Positions 54,918 to 63,368 of a DNA stretch of 64,000 nt are shown piece after piece; position 1 is the first letter of the stretch, and each line of letters begins with the position of its first letter. This stretch comes from CAVOHU01 sp963843385 (lineage in GTDB: Bacteria; Acidobacteriota; Vicinamibacteria; Vicinamibacterales; JAKQTR01). The DNA lies in the NCBI GenBank assembly GCA_963843385.1, contig CAWJJY010000009.1, forward strand, positions 1 to 64,000, given 5' to 3'. The translations under genes were made by a program, and so were the position numbers. The notes beneath the pieces were generated by a model that worked only from the letters and a program-made list of their open reading frames with translations, had not been told where the DNA came from and searched no databases.

Positions 54918-55345
54918 TGCCCGGCTGGCGGCTGGTGGCCAAGGCCTCCCGATATCAGTTCACGGCCTCCTGGTTTCGGCTCTCCTGCGGTCCCGCCAAA
55001 ACGCCGGCTCCCCCCATCTCCCGGCGGTAGTGGGTCAGTTTGCTGCGCGTTCCCGCTCACGTTCGCCGCCCCTCGACCTTGCTCGGGACGCCCTGAGCGC
55101 CGTCGAACGGCGGCAAACCGATCCTTCCGGGACTCGTAGCTGACCTGACGATCCCCGGGGACCCCCATCCCCGGCAGCGTGACTCGGCCCTCGCGGTGCG
55201 GTTTGCGAGAACGTCGATCGGCTTGCTCGCAGGGCCCGCGCCGCGAACGCCCGCTCCCGCCCGAGATCCAATCGCCGCCTCCAGCCGCCAGCCTCCAGCC
55301 GCCAACCTCGAGCCTCGAGCCCGTGTGCTAAACTTGTAAGGTTAG
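54918..55345. other. intergenic repeats before tRNA, no gene
   Basis: Contains GGCTGGCGGCT units (54925-54945), a CCGGGGA-N6-TCCCCGG hairpin (55155-55174), the second copy of the dispersed element (55183-55245), and a CCAGCCGCCAGCCTCC tract (55275-55325). A TAAACT -10-like box at 55329-55334 lies 11 bases before the tRNA. Confidence 0.6.
55183..55245 (-). repeat. dispersed intergenic element, copy 2 (inverted)
   Basis: Reverse complement of 23941-24002: gcgggccctgcgagcaagcc, gatc, ctcgcaaac, gcaccg, gagggccgag, with a few substitutions. The hairpin at 55155-55174 follows in the same relative place as ggtcccc...atcg in copy 1. Confidence 0.7.
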
Positions 55346-55422
55346 GCCGGTGTAGCTCAGTTGGTCAGAGCACGCGGCTCATATCCGCGGAGTCAGAGGT
55401 TCAAGTCCTCTCACCGGCACCA
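55346..55422 (+). tRNA. tRNA with CAT anticodon (Met or Ile2)
   Basis: Cloverleaf: acceptor GCCGGTG/CACCGGC, D stem GCTC/GAGC, anticodon stem CGCGG/CCGCG with loop CTCATAT (anticodon CAT), T arm AGAGG-TTCAAGT-CCTCT, discriminator A and encoded CCA at 55420-55422. It lacks the three consecutive G-C pairs of initiator tRNA, so it is elongator Met or the Ile tRNA whose C34 is converted to lysidine. TilS, the lysidine enzyme, starts 69 bases downstream, which makes Ile2 an attractive but unproven choice. Confidence 0.93.
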
Positions 55423-55491
55423 GTTTGGAAAGGGGCTGTGCGTGGCGGCGCGCGGCCCATTCCCGTCTTGATGCCAGCCTGCCGCCATCCC

Positions 55492-56931
55492 ATGTCGTCC
55501 CTCGACGAGCGCGTGTGGCACGCCGTTCGGCGTCACGCCCTGCTCACGCCCGGTGCGCGAGTGGTCGTGGCGGTGTCGGGCGGATCCGACTCGGTGGCGC
55601 TGCTGCACCTTGTGCACGGGATGGCCGCCGCGCACGACGCCTCAGTGCCGTTTGAGCTGGCCGGCATCGCGCACCTGAACCACCTGTTGCGCGGGGCCGA
55701 AAGCGACGGCGACGAGGAATTCTGCCGCGAGCTGGCCGCATCGCTCCTCGTGAGGTTCGATTCGGCCCGTGTCGATGTCGAGGCGGCCGCGATCGAGGAT
55801 CAGGTGTCGGTCGAGGTTGCCGCGCACAACGCGAGGTACGCGTTCCTTCGCGAGGCAGCCACCAGGTTGCGGGGAGACGTCATCGTGCTCGGTCACACGA
55901 AGAACGACCAGGCCGAGACCTACCTGCTGCGCCTGCTGCGCGGAGCCGGATCGGCCGGCCTGGCCGGGATGTCGTCGCGCCGCGGGAGGTTCATCCGGCC
56001 GCTGCTCGACCTCACGCGGGACGAGTTGCGCGGGTGGCTTCGGGACAGGGGGCTGCCGTATCGGGAAGACGCGTCGAACGCCGATGTGGCCATCCCACGA
56101 AACAGGATCAGGCACGAGCTGCTGCCGCTGCTCGAAGAGCGATTCACGCCCGCGGCGGTCGAGGTGCTGGCCAGAAACGCGCGGCTTGCGCGACATGACG
56201 AGGAGTGGATGGCCGAGCAAGCTGTTGCGGCCTCCGGCCGGGTGGTCACCATTGGCGCGAACCACAGCCGTAGCCTCGACATCGAGGCCCTGACGGCTCT
56301 GCCCCCCGCCCTGGCCCTTCGTGTCGTGCGGATCGCGCTCGCCGACACGGCCGGATCACGGTTTTGTGGCCTGGACCAGGTCGAGTCCGTGCTGGCGATC
56401 ACCTCGGGATTGGACGAAAAAGCCCCGGCGGCGGATCTCCCCGGCGTTCGGGTGGAACGAATTGGCGCAAACGTTGTCTTAACAAGTAGCGGGAATCGAA
56501 GGGAGCCTCTGGTCGACGCGTGGCGGTATCCGCTGCCCGTCCCTGGTTCCCTCCGAGTTCCCGAGGCGCAATGCGAGATCTCCGCCCGGGTCGAGGCACG
56601 AGGTGCCGGGCCCGCCGGTTCTGTTTTCCAGCTTGCGTCCGACCGTGCGGCTATCGACGCGAATCTGGCGGAAAACGGCCTGTTCGTTCGCTCGCGAAAG
56701 GCCGGGGACGCCTTCCAGCCGCTCGGGCTGGGGGGGCGGAAGAAGCTGCAGGACGTGCTCGTCGATCGGAAGGTGCCGCGACCCGTTCGTGACCGGGTCC
56801 CTCTCGTCGTCGATGGTCACGACCGGATCGTGTGGGTGGCCGGGCACCTGATCGCCGAGGACGCCAAGGTCACCGATCGGACGCAACGCGTGGTAATATT
56901 AGAACTTAGCCAGTTGGGAGATGGTGCGTGA
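55492..56931 (+). CDS. tilS: tRNA(Ile)-lysidine synthetase
   Basis: Converts C34 of the CAU-anticodon Ile tRNA to lysidine with ATP and lysine. N-terminal PP-loop VVVAVSGGSDSVALLHL, followed by GIAHLNHLLRGAESDGDEEF, HTKNDQAETYLLRLLRGAG and RPLLDLTRDELRGWL, NRIRHELLPLLEERF. The C-terminal domain (LFVRSRKAGDAFQPLGLGGRKKLQDVLVD) is present, so this is the long form. ATG 55492 (MSSLDERVW) is preferred; the frame is open from GTG 55438. It overlaps ftsH by GTGA. Confidence 0.93.
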   Translation: MSSLDERVWHAVRRHALLTPGARVVVAVSGGSDSVALLHLVHGMAAAHDASVPFELAGIAHLNHLLRGAESDGDEEFCRELAASLLVRFDSARVDVEAAAIEDQVSVEVAAHNARYAFLREAATRLRGDVIVLGHTKNDQAETYLLRLLRGAGSAGLAGMSSRRGRFIRPLLDLTRDELRGWLRDRGLPYREDASNADVAIPRNRIRHELLPLLEERFTPAAVEVLARNARLARHDEEWMAEQAVAASGRVVTIGANHSRSLDIEALTALPPALALRVVRIALADTAGSRFCGLDQVESVLAITSGLDEKAPAADLPGVRVERIGANVVLTSSGNRREPLVDAWRYPLPVPGSLRVPEAQCEISARVEARGAGPAGSVFQLASDRAAIDANLAENGLFVRSRKAGDAFQPLGLGGRKKLQDVLVDRKVPRPVRDRVPLVVDGHDRIVWVAGHLIAEDAKVTDRTQRVVILELSQLGDGA

Positions 56932-58841
56932 ATTCCACTCTGAAGAGCCTCCTGTTCTGGTTGGTCCTCGTGATCGTTGGGGTGTTGGTCTGGAACTTCT
57001 CGACCACGCTCCAGCCGCGGGACCGGCCCGTCTCATTCAGCGATTTCATGTCCTGGGTGGACTCCGGGCAGGTGTCCGCGGTCACCATCACCGGCAATGA
57101 GATTACGGGCACGACCAAGGCCAACGAGACCTTCCGCACCTACGCACCGCCCCAGTACGAAGGTCTGGCGAACAAGCTGATCGAGCGCAGCGTGTCGGTC
57201 AAGGCCGAGAAGGAATCGGCTTCTCCCTGGGCGTCGATCCTCTACTCCTGGGCGCCGGCGCTGCTGATGATCGGCTTCTGGATCTTCTTCATGCGCCAGA
57301 TGCAGGGCGGGAGCAGCAAGGCCCTGTCGTTCGGCAAGAGCAAGGCGAAGCTCTCGTCGGGGACCCAGAAGAAGGTCACCTTCAAGGACGTCGCCGGCGT
57401 AGACGAGGCGAAGGAGGAGCTGCAGGAGATCATCGAGTTCCTCAAGGAGCCGCAGAAGTTCCAGAAGCTGGGCGGCCACATCCCGAAGGGTGTGCTCCTC
57501 ATGGGTGCGCCCGGCACCGGCAAGACACTGCTCGCGCGCGCGGTCGCCGGCGAGGCCAACGTTCCGTTCTTCTCGATCAGCGGCTCGGACTTCGTCGAGA
57601 TGTTCGTCGGCGTGGGCGCCTCGCGGGTGCGCGACCTGTTCGAGCAGGGCAAGAAGAACGCGCCGTGCATCGTCTTCATCGACGAGATCGACGCGGTCGG
57701 GCGCCATCGCGGCGCGGGCCTCGGCGGCGGCCACGACGAGCGCGAGCAGACGCTGAACCAGTTGCTCGTCGAGATGGACGGCTTCGAGTCGAACGACGGC
57801 GTCATTCTCGTGGCGGCCACCAACCGTCCGGACGTCCTCGACCCGGCGCTGCTCCGCCCCGGCCGCTTCGACCGGCGCATCGTCGTCAATCGCCCGGATG
57901 TGCGCGGACGCGAAGGCATCCTCGGCGTCCACACCAAGAAGATCCCCCTGTCGGACGATGTGAACGTCGCGGTGCTGGCGAGGGGAACCTCGGGCTTCTC
58001 GGGCGCGGACCTGGCGAACCTGGTCAACGAGGCCGCGCTCTACGCCGCGCGCTACAACAAGAAGACCGTGCAGATGATCGACTTCGAGTTCGCCAAGGAC
58101 AAGGTCCTGATGGGCACGGAGCGGCGCTCGATGATCATCAGCGAGGACGAGAAGCGGGTGACGGCGATCCACGAGGCGGGCCACGCGCTGCTCACGGTGG
58201 TCCTGCCGAACGCGGATCCGATCCACAAGGTGACGATCATTCCGCGCGGCATGGCGCTCGGCCTGACGCAGCAGTTGCCGATCGACGAGAAGCACAACTA
58301 CTCGCGCGAGTACCTGATGGATCAGATTGCGATCCTGCTCGGCGGGCGGCTGGCCGAAGAGATCTCGCTCGGCAGCGTCACCACCGGGGCGGGCAACGAC
58401 CTCGAGCGCGCGACCGATCTCTCGCGCAAGATGGTCTGCGAGTGGGGCATGAGCGACGAGATGGGTCCGCTCACCTTCGGGAAGAAGGAAGAGCAGATCT
58501 TCCTCGGCCGCGAGATCGCGCAGCACCAGGACTACAGCGAGGACACCGCCATCAAGATCGACCAGGAAGTGCGGCGCATCGTCTCGACCAACTATGAGCG
58601 GGCGCGTGACGCCATCACGAGCCACAAGGACGCGTTGGTGCAGATCGCCGACGAGTTGCTCTCGCGCGAGGTGCTCGACGGGGAGCAGGTGAAGAAGATC
58701 GTGGCAGGCGAACAACTCGAGGCCAAGGTGATCGCGCCCGGGGCCCAGCCTCCGGCGACCGACCCCGACGCTCCTCGCACCAAGGATCGGCCTGCGCCCG
58801 TGACGCCCCCGATTCCGAGTCCGCTGCCGCAGGAACACTGA
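56928..58841 (+). CDS. ftsH: ATP-dependent zinc metalloprotease FtsH
   Basis: Membrane-anchored AAA+ protease for quality control of membrane and regulatory proteins. Two membrane segments (LLFWLVLVIVGVLVWNF near residue 5; ILYSWAPALLMIGFWIFFM near 105) flank a periplasmic domain. AAA: Walker A MGAPGTGKTLLARA, Walker B CIVFIDEIDAVGRHRG, SRH ATNRPDVLDPALLRPGRFDR. Protease: HEAGHALL zinc motif and a downstream Asp ligand region (GAGNDLERAT). The GTG start overlaps the tilS stop, with GGGAG upstream. 637 residues with a Pro-rich tail. Confidence 0.97.
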   Translation: MNSTLKSLLFWLVLVIVGVLVWNFSTTLQPRDRPVSFSDFMSWVDSGQVSAVTITGNEITGTTKANETFRTYAPPQYEGLANKLIERSVSVKAEKESASPWASILYSWAPALLMIGFWIFFMRQMQGGSSKALSFGKSKAKLSSGTQKKVTFKDVAGVDEAKEELQEIIEFLKEPQKFQKLGGHIPKGVLLMGAPGTGKTLLARAVAGEANVPFFSISGSDFVEMFVGVGASRVRDLFEQGKKNAPCIVFIDEIDAVGRHRGAGLGGGHDEREQTLNQLLVEMDGFESNDGVILVAATNRPDVLDPALLRPGRFDRRIVVNRPDVRGREGILGVHTKKIPLSDDVNVAVLARGTSGFSGADLANLVNEAALYAARYNKKTVQMIDFEFAKDKVLMGTERRSMIISEDEKRVTAIHEAGHALLTVVLPNADPIHKVTIIPRGMALGLTQQLPIDEKHNYSREYLMDQIAILLGGRLAEEISLGSVTTGAGNDLERATDLSRKMVCEWGMSDEMGPLTFGKKEEQIFLGREIAQHQDYSEDTAIKIDQEVRRIVSTNYERARDAITSHKDALVQIADELLSREVLDGEQVKKIVAGEQLEAKVIAPGAQPPATDPDAPRTKDRPAPVTPPIPSPLPQEH

Positions 58842-59139
58842 AACGAGCGGCCTGGAAGCAATTCCGGGCCAGGCCGAGAGAGGCTCGGGGCTTGAGGCTT
58901 GGGGCCGGAGGCTGGGGCCTGGCGGCCCTGCTCTCGTCCCGCTGAACGCCTGTCTGGCAGAGCTACCCCACTTCAATCGAACGCGGCACTTGGGGGCCGA
59001 TCTCAGCGTTTCGGCCGCCTGCTCCCTGCAGTTGTTCTACACTGCTGACGAGCGCTGGGTGGAGTCGACCGGCTGGTCCGAGGCGAGTCATTCGTGGTCA
59101 GAGGAGAACGTTCCCGGCCGCCAGCCTCCAGCGATGCCC
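58842..59139. other. intergenic with G-rich repeat, no gene
   Basis: Holds aggctcggggcttgaggctt-type units (58880-58925). Frames open into folP upstream of 59134 but the translation there is not family-like. A short CCGCCAGCCTCCAG repeat (59118-59131) abuts the folP start. Confidence 0.5.
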
Positions 59140-60009
59140 ATGTCCATCTTCCCTCGCGCGATCTACCGCGTCCCTCTGCCCTCCGGCCGCGCGCTGGAAC
59201 TCGGAAAGCGCACGCTCGTGATGGGCATCGTGAACGTCACCCCAGACTCGTTCGCGGAGCCCGGGCCGCGAGGGGTGGACGAAGCCATCCGCCTGGCGAT
59301 CGCCCTCGAGGCCGAAGGTGCCGACATCCTGGATATTGGCGGAGAGTCCACGCGCCCTGGCGCGGACGCCGTGTCGGCGGAGCAGGAACTGGCGCGGGTG
59401 CTGCCGGTCATCGAGGCCCTGGTGCCGGTCGTCAAGGTCCCGATTTCAGTGGACACCTACAAGGCACAGGTCGCCTCGGCGGCCATCGCGGCCGGTGCGA
59501 CGATCATCAACGATATCAGCGGTCTAAGGTATGATCCGACACTTGGGGACGTGGCTGCCGGGACCGGGGCGGCGCTGGTCCTGATGCACACCCGCGGCCG
59601 CTCGCGGGAGATGTACCGCGAGGCGGTCTACCACGACGTCGCCGCCGAAGTGGTCGACGAGCTCGGCGCGTCACTCTCGATGGCCAGGCGCGCGGGCGTG
59701 GAGAAGTCGCGGGTGATGCTCGATCCCGGGCTCGGGTTCGCGAAAGCGGCCAGCCAGAGCTACGAAGCGCTGGCGGCGCTGCCGCTCCTGGCGGAACTCG
59801 GGTGCCCGGTGCTGGTGGGCCCATCCCGGAAGTCGTTTCTCGGCGGCGCGCCGGGGGCCACCAGGCCGGCAGACCGCGACTGGGGCACGGCCGCGGCGGT
59901 TGCCGCCGCGATCCTGCTCGGAGCGCACATTGTCCGGGTCCACGCCGTCCGGCCGATGATCGACGTGGCGCGTGTCGCGGACGCCATCAGGAAGCACGCC
60001 GGGGTGTGA
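59140..60009 (+). CDS. folP: dihydropteroate synthase
   Basis: Condenses p-aminobenzoate with hydroxymethyl-dihydropterin pyrophosphate in folate synthesis; the sulfonamide target. VMGIVNVTPDSFAEPG, ILDIGGESTRPGA, VPISVDTYKAQVA, IINDISGLRYD, LMHTRG, DPGLGFAK and VGPSRKSFLG are all in place. Start is ATG 59140 or 59134; no SD is evident and a repeat lies directly upstream. It is followed by cdaA after 58 bases. Confidence 0.95.
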   Translation: MSIFPRAIYRVPLPSGRALELGKRTLVMGIVNVTPDSFAEPGPRGVDEAIRLAIALEAEGADILDIGGESTRPGADAVSAEQELARVLPVIEALVPVVKVPISVDTYKAQVASAAIAAGATIINDISGLRYDPTLGDVAAGTGAALVLMHTRGRSREMYREAVYHDVAAEVVDELGASLSMARRAGVEKSRVMLDPGLGFAKAASQSYEALAALPLLAELGCPVLVGPSRKSFLGGAPGATRPADRDWGTAAAVAAAILLGAHIVRVHAVRPMIDVARVADAIRKHAGV

Positions 60010-60067
60010 ATCGCCTCGGGCCGCCCGGAGGTTCGGAGCGGACACGGATGCGACAGATCGAATCCAC

Positions 60068-60883
60068 ATGAACTGGTTCGTCAACACCTTCCAGCGGCCG
60101 CCGGTCGCCTGGAACGATTTCCTCGACATCGTGATCGCGGCGGTGGCGATCTACGAGGTGTTGAAGCTCATGCGCGGCACCAGAGCCGTGCAGATGGGCA
60201 TCGGTGTCGGCTTGATCGTCGCGCTGTTCTACGTGTCGCGCTGGTGGCGGCTCGACACGGTGAACTGGCTCATCCGGAACATCTTCGGCTACGTCGTGTT
60301 CGCGGCGATCGTGCTGTTCCAGTCCGAGATCCGGCGGACGCTGGCGCACCTCGGGCGGGCGCGGTTGTTCAAGTACTTCACGCGAGCGGAAGCCGCGGAC
60401 GAGCTGGTCGAGGACCTGGTGGTGGCCTCGGCCATGCTCGCGAGCCAGCGCACCGGAGCCATCATCGCGATCGAGCGCGACATCGGCCTGCGGAACTACA
60501 TCGAGGGTGGCATCCCGCTCGACGCGATGGTCACCTACGACCTGCTCTTGAGCATCTTCCAGACCAAGTCGCCGCTCCACGATGGAGCCGTCATCATCCA
60601 GGGCGATCGGATCGCGGCGGCCGCGTGCTTCCTGCCACTGACCGTGAACCCGACGGTCAGCAAGGATCTCGGCACGCGACACCGCGCGGCCATCGGCCTG
60701 ACCGAGGAGAGCGACGCGGTCGCCATCGTCGTGTCCGAGGAGTCCGGACGCATCTCGGTCGCGCAGGACGGCAAGATCGATCGCGGGCTCACCGTTGACC
60801 TCCTGCGGGCCCGGCTGCAGGGGCTCGCGCTGCAGAAGCGCAAGCCCGCGGAGCGCCGGAACCTGAGCCAGACGTTCGACTAG
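60068..60883 (+). CDS. cdaA: diadenylate cyclase CdaA
   Basis: Makes cyclic di-AMP from two ATP at the membrane. Three N-terminal hydrophobic segments (FLDIVIAAVAIYEVLKL; MGIGVGLIVALFYVSRWW; NIFGYVVFAAIVLFQ), then the DAC domain with SPLHDGAVIIQGDRI (DGA) and DLGTRHRAAIGLTEESDA (RHR). 271 residues, usual length. It precedes the YbbR-domain gene and glmM, the conserved cdaA-cdaR-glmM order. Confidence 0.95.
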   Translation: MNWFVNTFQRPPVAWNDFLDIVIAAVAIYEVLKLMRGTRAVQMGIGVGLIVALFYVSRWWRLDTVNWLIRNIFGYVVFAAIVLFQSEIRRTLAHLGRARLFKYFTRAEAADELVEDLVVASAMLASQRTGAIIAIERDIGLRNYIEGGIPLDAMVTYDLLLSIFQTKSPLHDGAVIIQGDRIAAAACFLPLTVNPTVSKDLGTRHRAAIGLTEESDAVAIVVSEESGRISVAQDGKIDRGLTVDLLRARLQGLALQKRKPAERRNLSQTFD

Positions 60884-60885
60884 CG

Positions 60886-61794
60886 ATGTACAACCCATTC
60901 CGCAACGTCGGGCTGAAGCTGCTGGCGGTGCTGATCGCCCTCCTGCTGTGGTTTGCCGTGGCGGGCGAGCAGGTGGTCGAACGGCGGATACGCGCGCCGC
61001 TCGAGCTGCAGAACATCCCGGAAGGACTCGAGATCGTCGGCGATACGCCCTCGGCCGTGGACGTGCGCGTCAGGGGCGCGTCCAGCACGCTCGCACACCT
61101 CGCTTCGGGCGACGTGGTGGCCGTGCTGGAACTGTCCACCGCGAAGGCCGGCAGGAAGATCTTCCCGTTGTCGTCCGAGCAGGTCCGCGCGCCGTTCGGC
61201 GTCGAAGTGACCTTTGTCTCGCCCGGGACGACGACGCTCGTCTTCGAGCAGTCGGTGTCGCGAATGATCCCGGTGGCGCCGTCGGTTGAAGGGGACCCTG
61301 CGCCGGGCTTTGTCGTCGAGCGCGTGGTCGTGGACCCGCCTGAGATCGAAGTGACGGGGCCGCAAAGCGCTCTGCGAGGCACCCTCCAGGCGCTGACCGA
61401 GCCGGTCTCGATCCAGGGCGCCACCGATACGGTGCGCGAGACGGTGACGATGGGGTTGCCGAACAACGCCTTGAGGCTCCAGAACCCGCGCCCGGCGCGC
61501 CTCACGGTCGAGATTGCCCCGGTGCCAGGCGAGCGCAGGTTCGACCGGGTGCCGGTGCGGGTGAAGAACCTGGGCCCGGCGCTCTCGTTCCTGGCGACTC
61601 CGGCGGAGGTGTCCGTCACCGTGCGCGGCGCCGAAGCCAGCCTGAAGGATCTCGACCTCGACAGCCTGCAGGCCTCGGTGGACGTGAACGGCGTGGGGCC
61701 CGGCCGCTACAACCTGCCCGTCCACCTGGCCGGGTCGAAACTGTTCGTCGTCGTCCGCATCGAACCGGCCCAGGTTCAGGTGAGGCTCAAGTAG
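60886..61794 (+). CDS. cdaR: YbbR-domain protein, CdaR-like regulator of CdaA
   Basis: Single N-terminal membrane helix (NVGLKLLAVLIALLLWFAVAG) and an extracytoplasmic part of about three YbbR repeats (LELQNIPEGLEIVGDTPSAV; VVDPPEIEVTGPQSALRG; FLATPAEVSVTVRGAEAS). In Firmicutes CdaR modulates CdaA activity. It starts two bases after the cdaA stop. 302 residues. Confidence 0.88.
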   Translation: MYNPFRNVGLKLLAVLIALLLWFAVAGEQVVERRIRAPLELQNIPEGLEIVGDTPSAVDVRVRGASSTLAHLASGDVVAVLELSTAKAGRKIFPLSSEQVRAPFGVEVTFVSPGTTTLVFEQSVSRMIPVAPSVEGDPAPGFVVERVVVDPPEIEVTGPQSALRGTLQALTEPVSIQGATDTVRETVTMGLPNNALRLQNPRPARLTVEIAPVPGERRFDRVPVRVKNLGPALSFLATPAEVSVTVRGAEASLKDLDLDSLQASVDVNGVGPGRYNLPVHLAGSKLFVVVRIEPAQVQVRLK

Positions 61795-61854
61795 GCACGG
61801 GACGCGAACGCCCGCCGCCATCGATCACAGTACCGGGCATCGAGCGTGGGAGCC

Positions 61855-63195
61855 ATGAGTCAGCGACTGTTTGGAACCGATGGTGTGCGTGGCCGCGCGG
61901 GGGAATCCCCGCTCGATCGGCGGACGATCCGCCGTCTCGGCAGCGCCCTGGTGCGTGCCATGGCGGGCCGATCGGATCGCCCGCATCTGCTCATCGGCCG
62001 CGACACGCGCGAGTCGGGAGCCTGGATCGAGCGCGAACTGGCCGCCGGGGCCGGTGCAGCGGGCGCCGCGGTGACCAGCGCGGGCGTGATTTCGACGCCG
62101 GCCGTGGCCTACCTGACGCGCGCCGAGGGATTCGCGGCCGGCCTCGTGATCTCGGCGTCGCACAATCCGTTCGAGGACAACGGCATCAAGGTGTTCTCCG
62201 GGGCCGGCGAGAAGCTCAGCGAGCAGTTCGAGTCCAAGGTGGAAGCGATCGTGGCGGATCAGTCGTGGGAGGAGCCGGCGGGTGAGGCGCCGGCGATCGA
62301 GACCGTCGATCTGTCCGGCGACTATCTTTCGCATGCCCGCAAGGCCCTGGGCGGGCCGTTGCCCGAGAACGCACGCCGGATCGCGGTTGACTGCGGCAAC
62401 GGGGCCACAGGCGGCCTCGCGCCGCGGCTGCTGCGCGACCTCGGTTTCGAGATCACGGCGATCGGCTGCAATCCGGACGGCCGCAACATCAACTTCGGCT
62501 GCGGATCGACCGCGCCCGCTCAGCTGGCGCGACTCGTCATCGAGGCCGGCTGCAGCCTCGGCGTGGCGTTCGACGGCGACGGCGACCGGGCCATCTTCGT
62601 CAACGAGGAGGGACACGTCGTCGACGGCGACGCGGTCATGTACCTGTGCGCCCGGCACATGAACGCCACGGGACGCCTTCCTGGCAGCGCCATTGTCGCA
62701 ACCGTGATGAGCAACATCGGCCTCGAAATCGCGCTGCGCGATATCGGGATCGATCTGGTGCGGTGCCCGGTGGGCGACAAGTACGTCATGGAGGAAATGC
62801 AGCGTCGCAGCCTCGCGCTTGGCGGCGAACAGTCGGGACACGTGATCTTCGCCGAATCGCTCTTCACCGGCGACGGCCTGGTCACCGCGCTGAACGTGCT
62901 GCGCGTCATGGCCGAAACGGGACAGTCGCTCGGTCAACTCTCGGGCGGGCTGAAGACGTATCCCCAGACGCTGGTCAACGTGCGCGTTCGCGAAAAGAGG
63001 GACGTGAGGACGCTGCCGGAAGTGGCGGCGGCCATCGACGCCGTCGAGAAGCGGCTCGCCAACCGCGGGCGGCTGCTGGTGCGGTACTCGGGAACCGAAC
63101 CGTTGCTGCGCATCATGCTCGAAGGAGAGCACCAGCACGAGATCCAGGCGTGGGCCGAGGAAATCGCCGGCGTGGTCCGCGCGCACCTCGGCTAG
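61855..63195 (+). CDS. glmM: phosphoglucosamine mutase
   Basis: Interconverts glucosamine-6-phosphate and glucosamine-1-phosphate for UDP-GlcNAc and peptidoglycan synthesis. RLFGTDGVRGRAGESPL, catalytic phosphoserine loop VISASHNPFEDNGIKVF, metal loop AFDGDGDRAIFVN, sugar loop LGGEQSGHVIF, and phosphate-binding VRYSGTEPLLRIMLEG. 446 residues; ATG 61855 follows gtgggag. In Firmicutes GlmM binds and inhibits CdaA, fitting this operon. Confidence 0.96.
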   Translation: MSQRLFGTDGVRGRAGESPLDRRTIRRLGSALVRAMAGRSDRPHLLIGRDTRESGAWIERELAAGAGAAGAAVTSAGVISTPAVAYLTRAEGFAAGLVISASHNPFEDNGIKVFSGAGEKLSEQFESKVEAIVADQSWEEPAGEAPAIETVDLSGDYLSHARKALGGPLPENARRIAVDCGNGATGGLAPRLLRDLGFEITAIGCNPDGRNINFGCGSTAPAQLARLVIEAGCSLGVAFDGDGDRAIFVNEEGHVVDGDAVMYLCARHMNATGRLPGSAIVATVMSNIGLEIALRDIGIDLVRCPVGDKYVMEEMQRRSLALGGEQSGHVIFAESLFTGDGLVTALNVLRVMAETGQSLGQLSGGLKTYPQTLVNVRVREKRDVRTLPEVAAAIDAVEKRLANRGRLLVRYSGTEPLLRIMLEGEHQHEIQAWAEEIAGVVRAHLG

Positions 63196-63310
63196 AACGG
63201 TTCGGGGCACAGCATGGCAATCGGGCCGTGGCGTGGATATCCGGCCTTGTGAGGCCTGACTCGCAGTGAGACCAGAAAGACGAACGTCAGCCGCGTGAAT
63301 GCGTGACTGG

Positions 63311-63334
63311 TCGCCAGCCGCCAGCCACCAGCCG
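63311..63334 (+). repeat. GCCAGCCGCCAGCC low-complexity repeat
   Basis: tcgccagccgccagccaccagcc lies between glmM and the aldolase gene, another member of the intergenic repeat class. The rest of 63196-63368 shows nothing else. Confidence 0.65.
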
Positions 63335-63368
63335 AGAGATTGTCCAGCATCGAGGAGCACCCGTCCGA

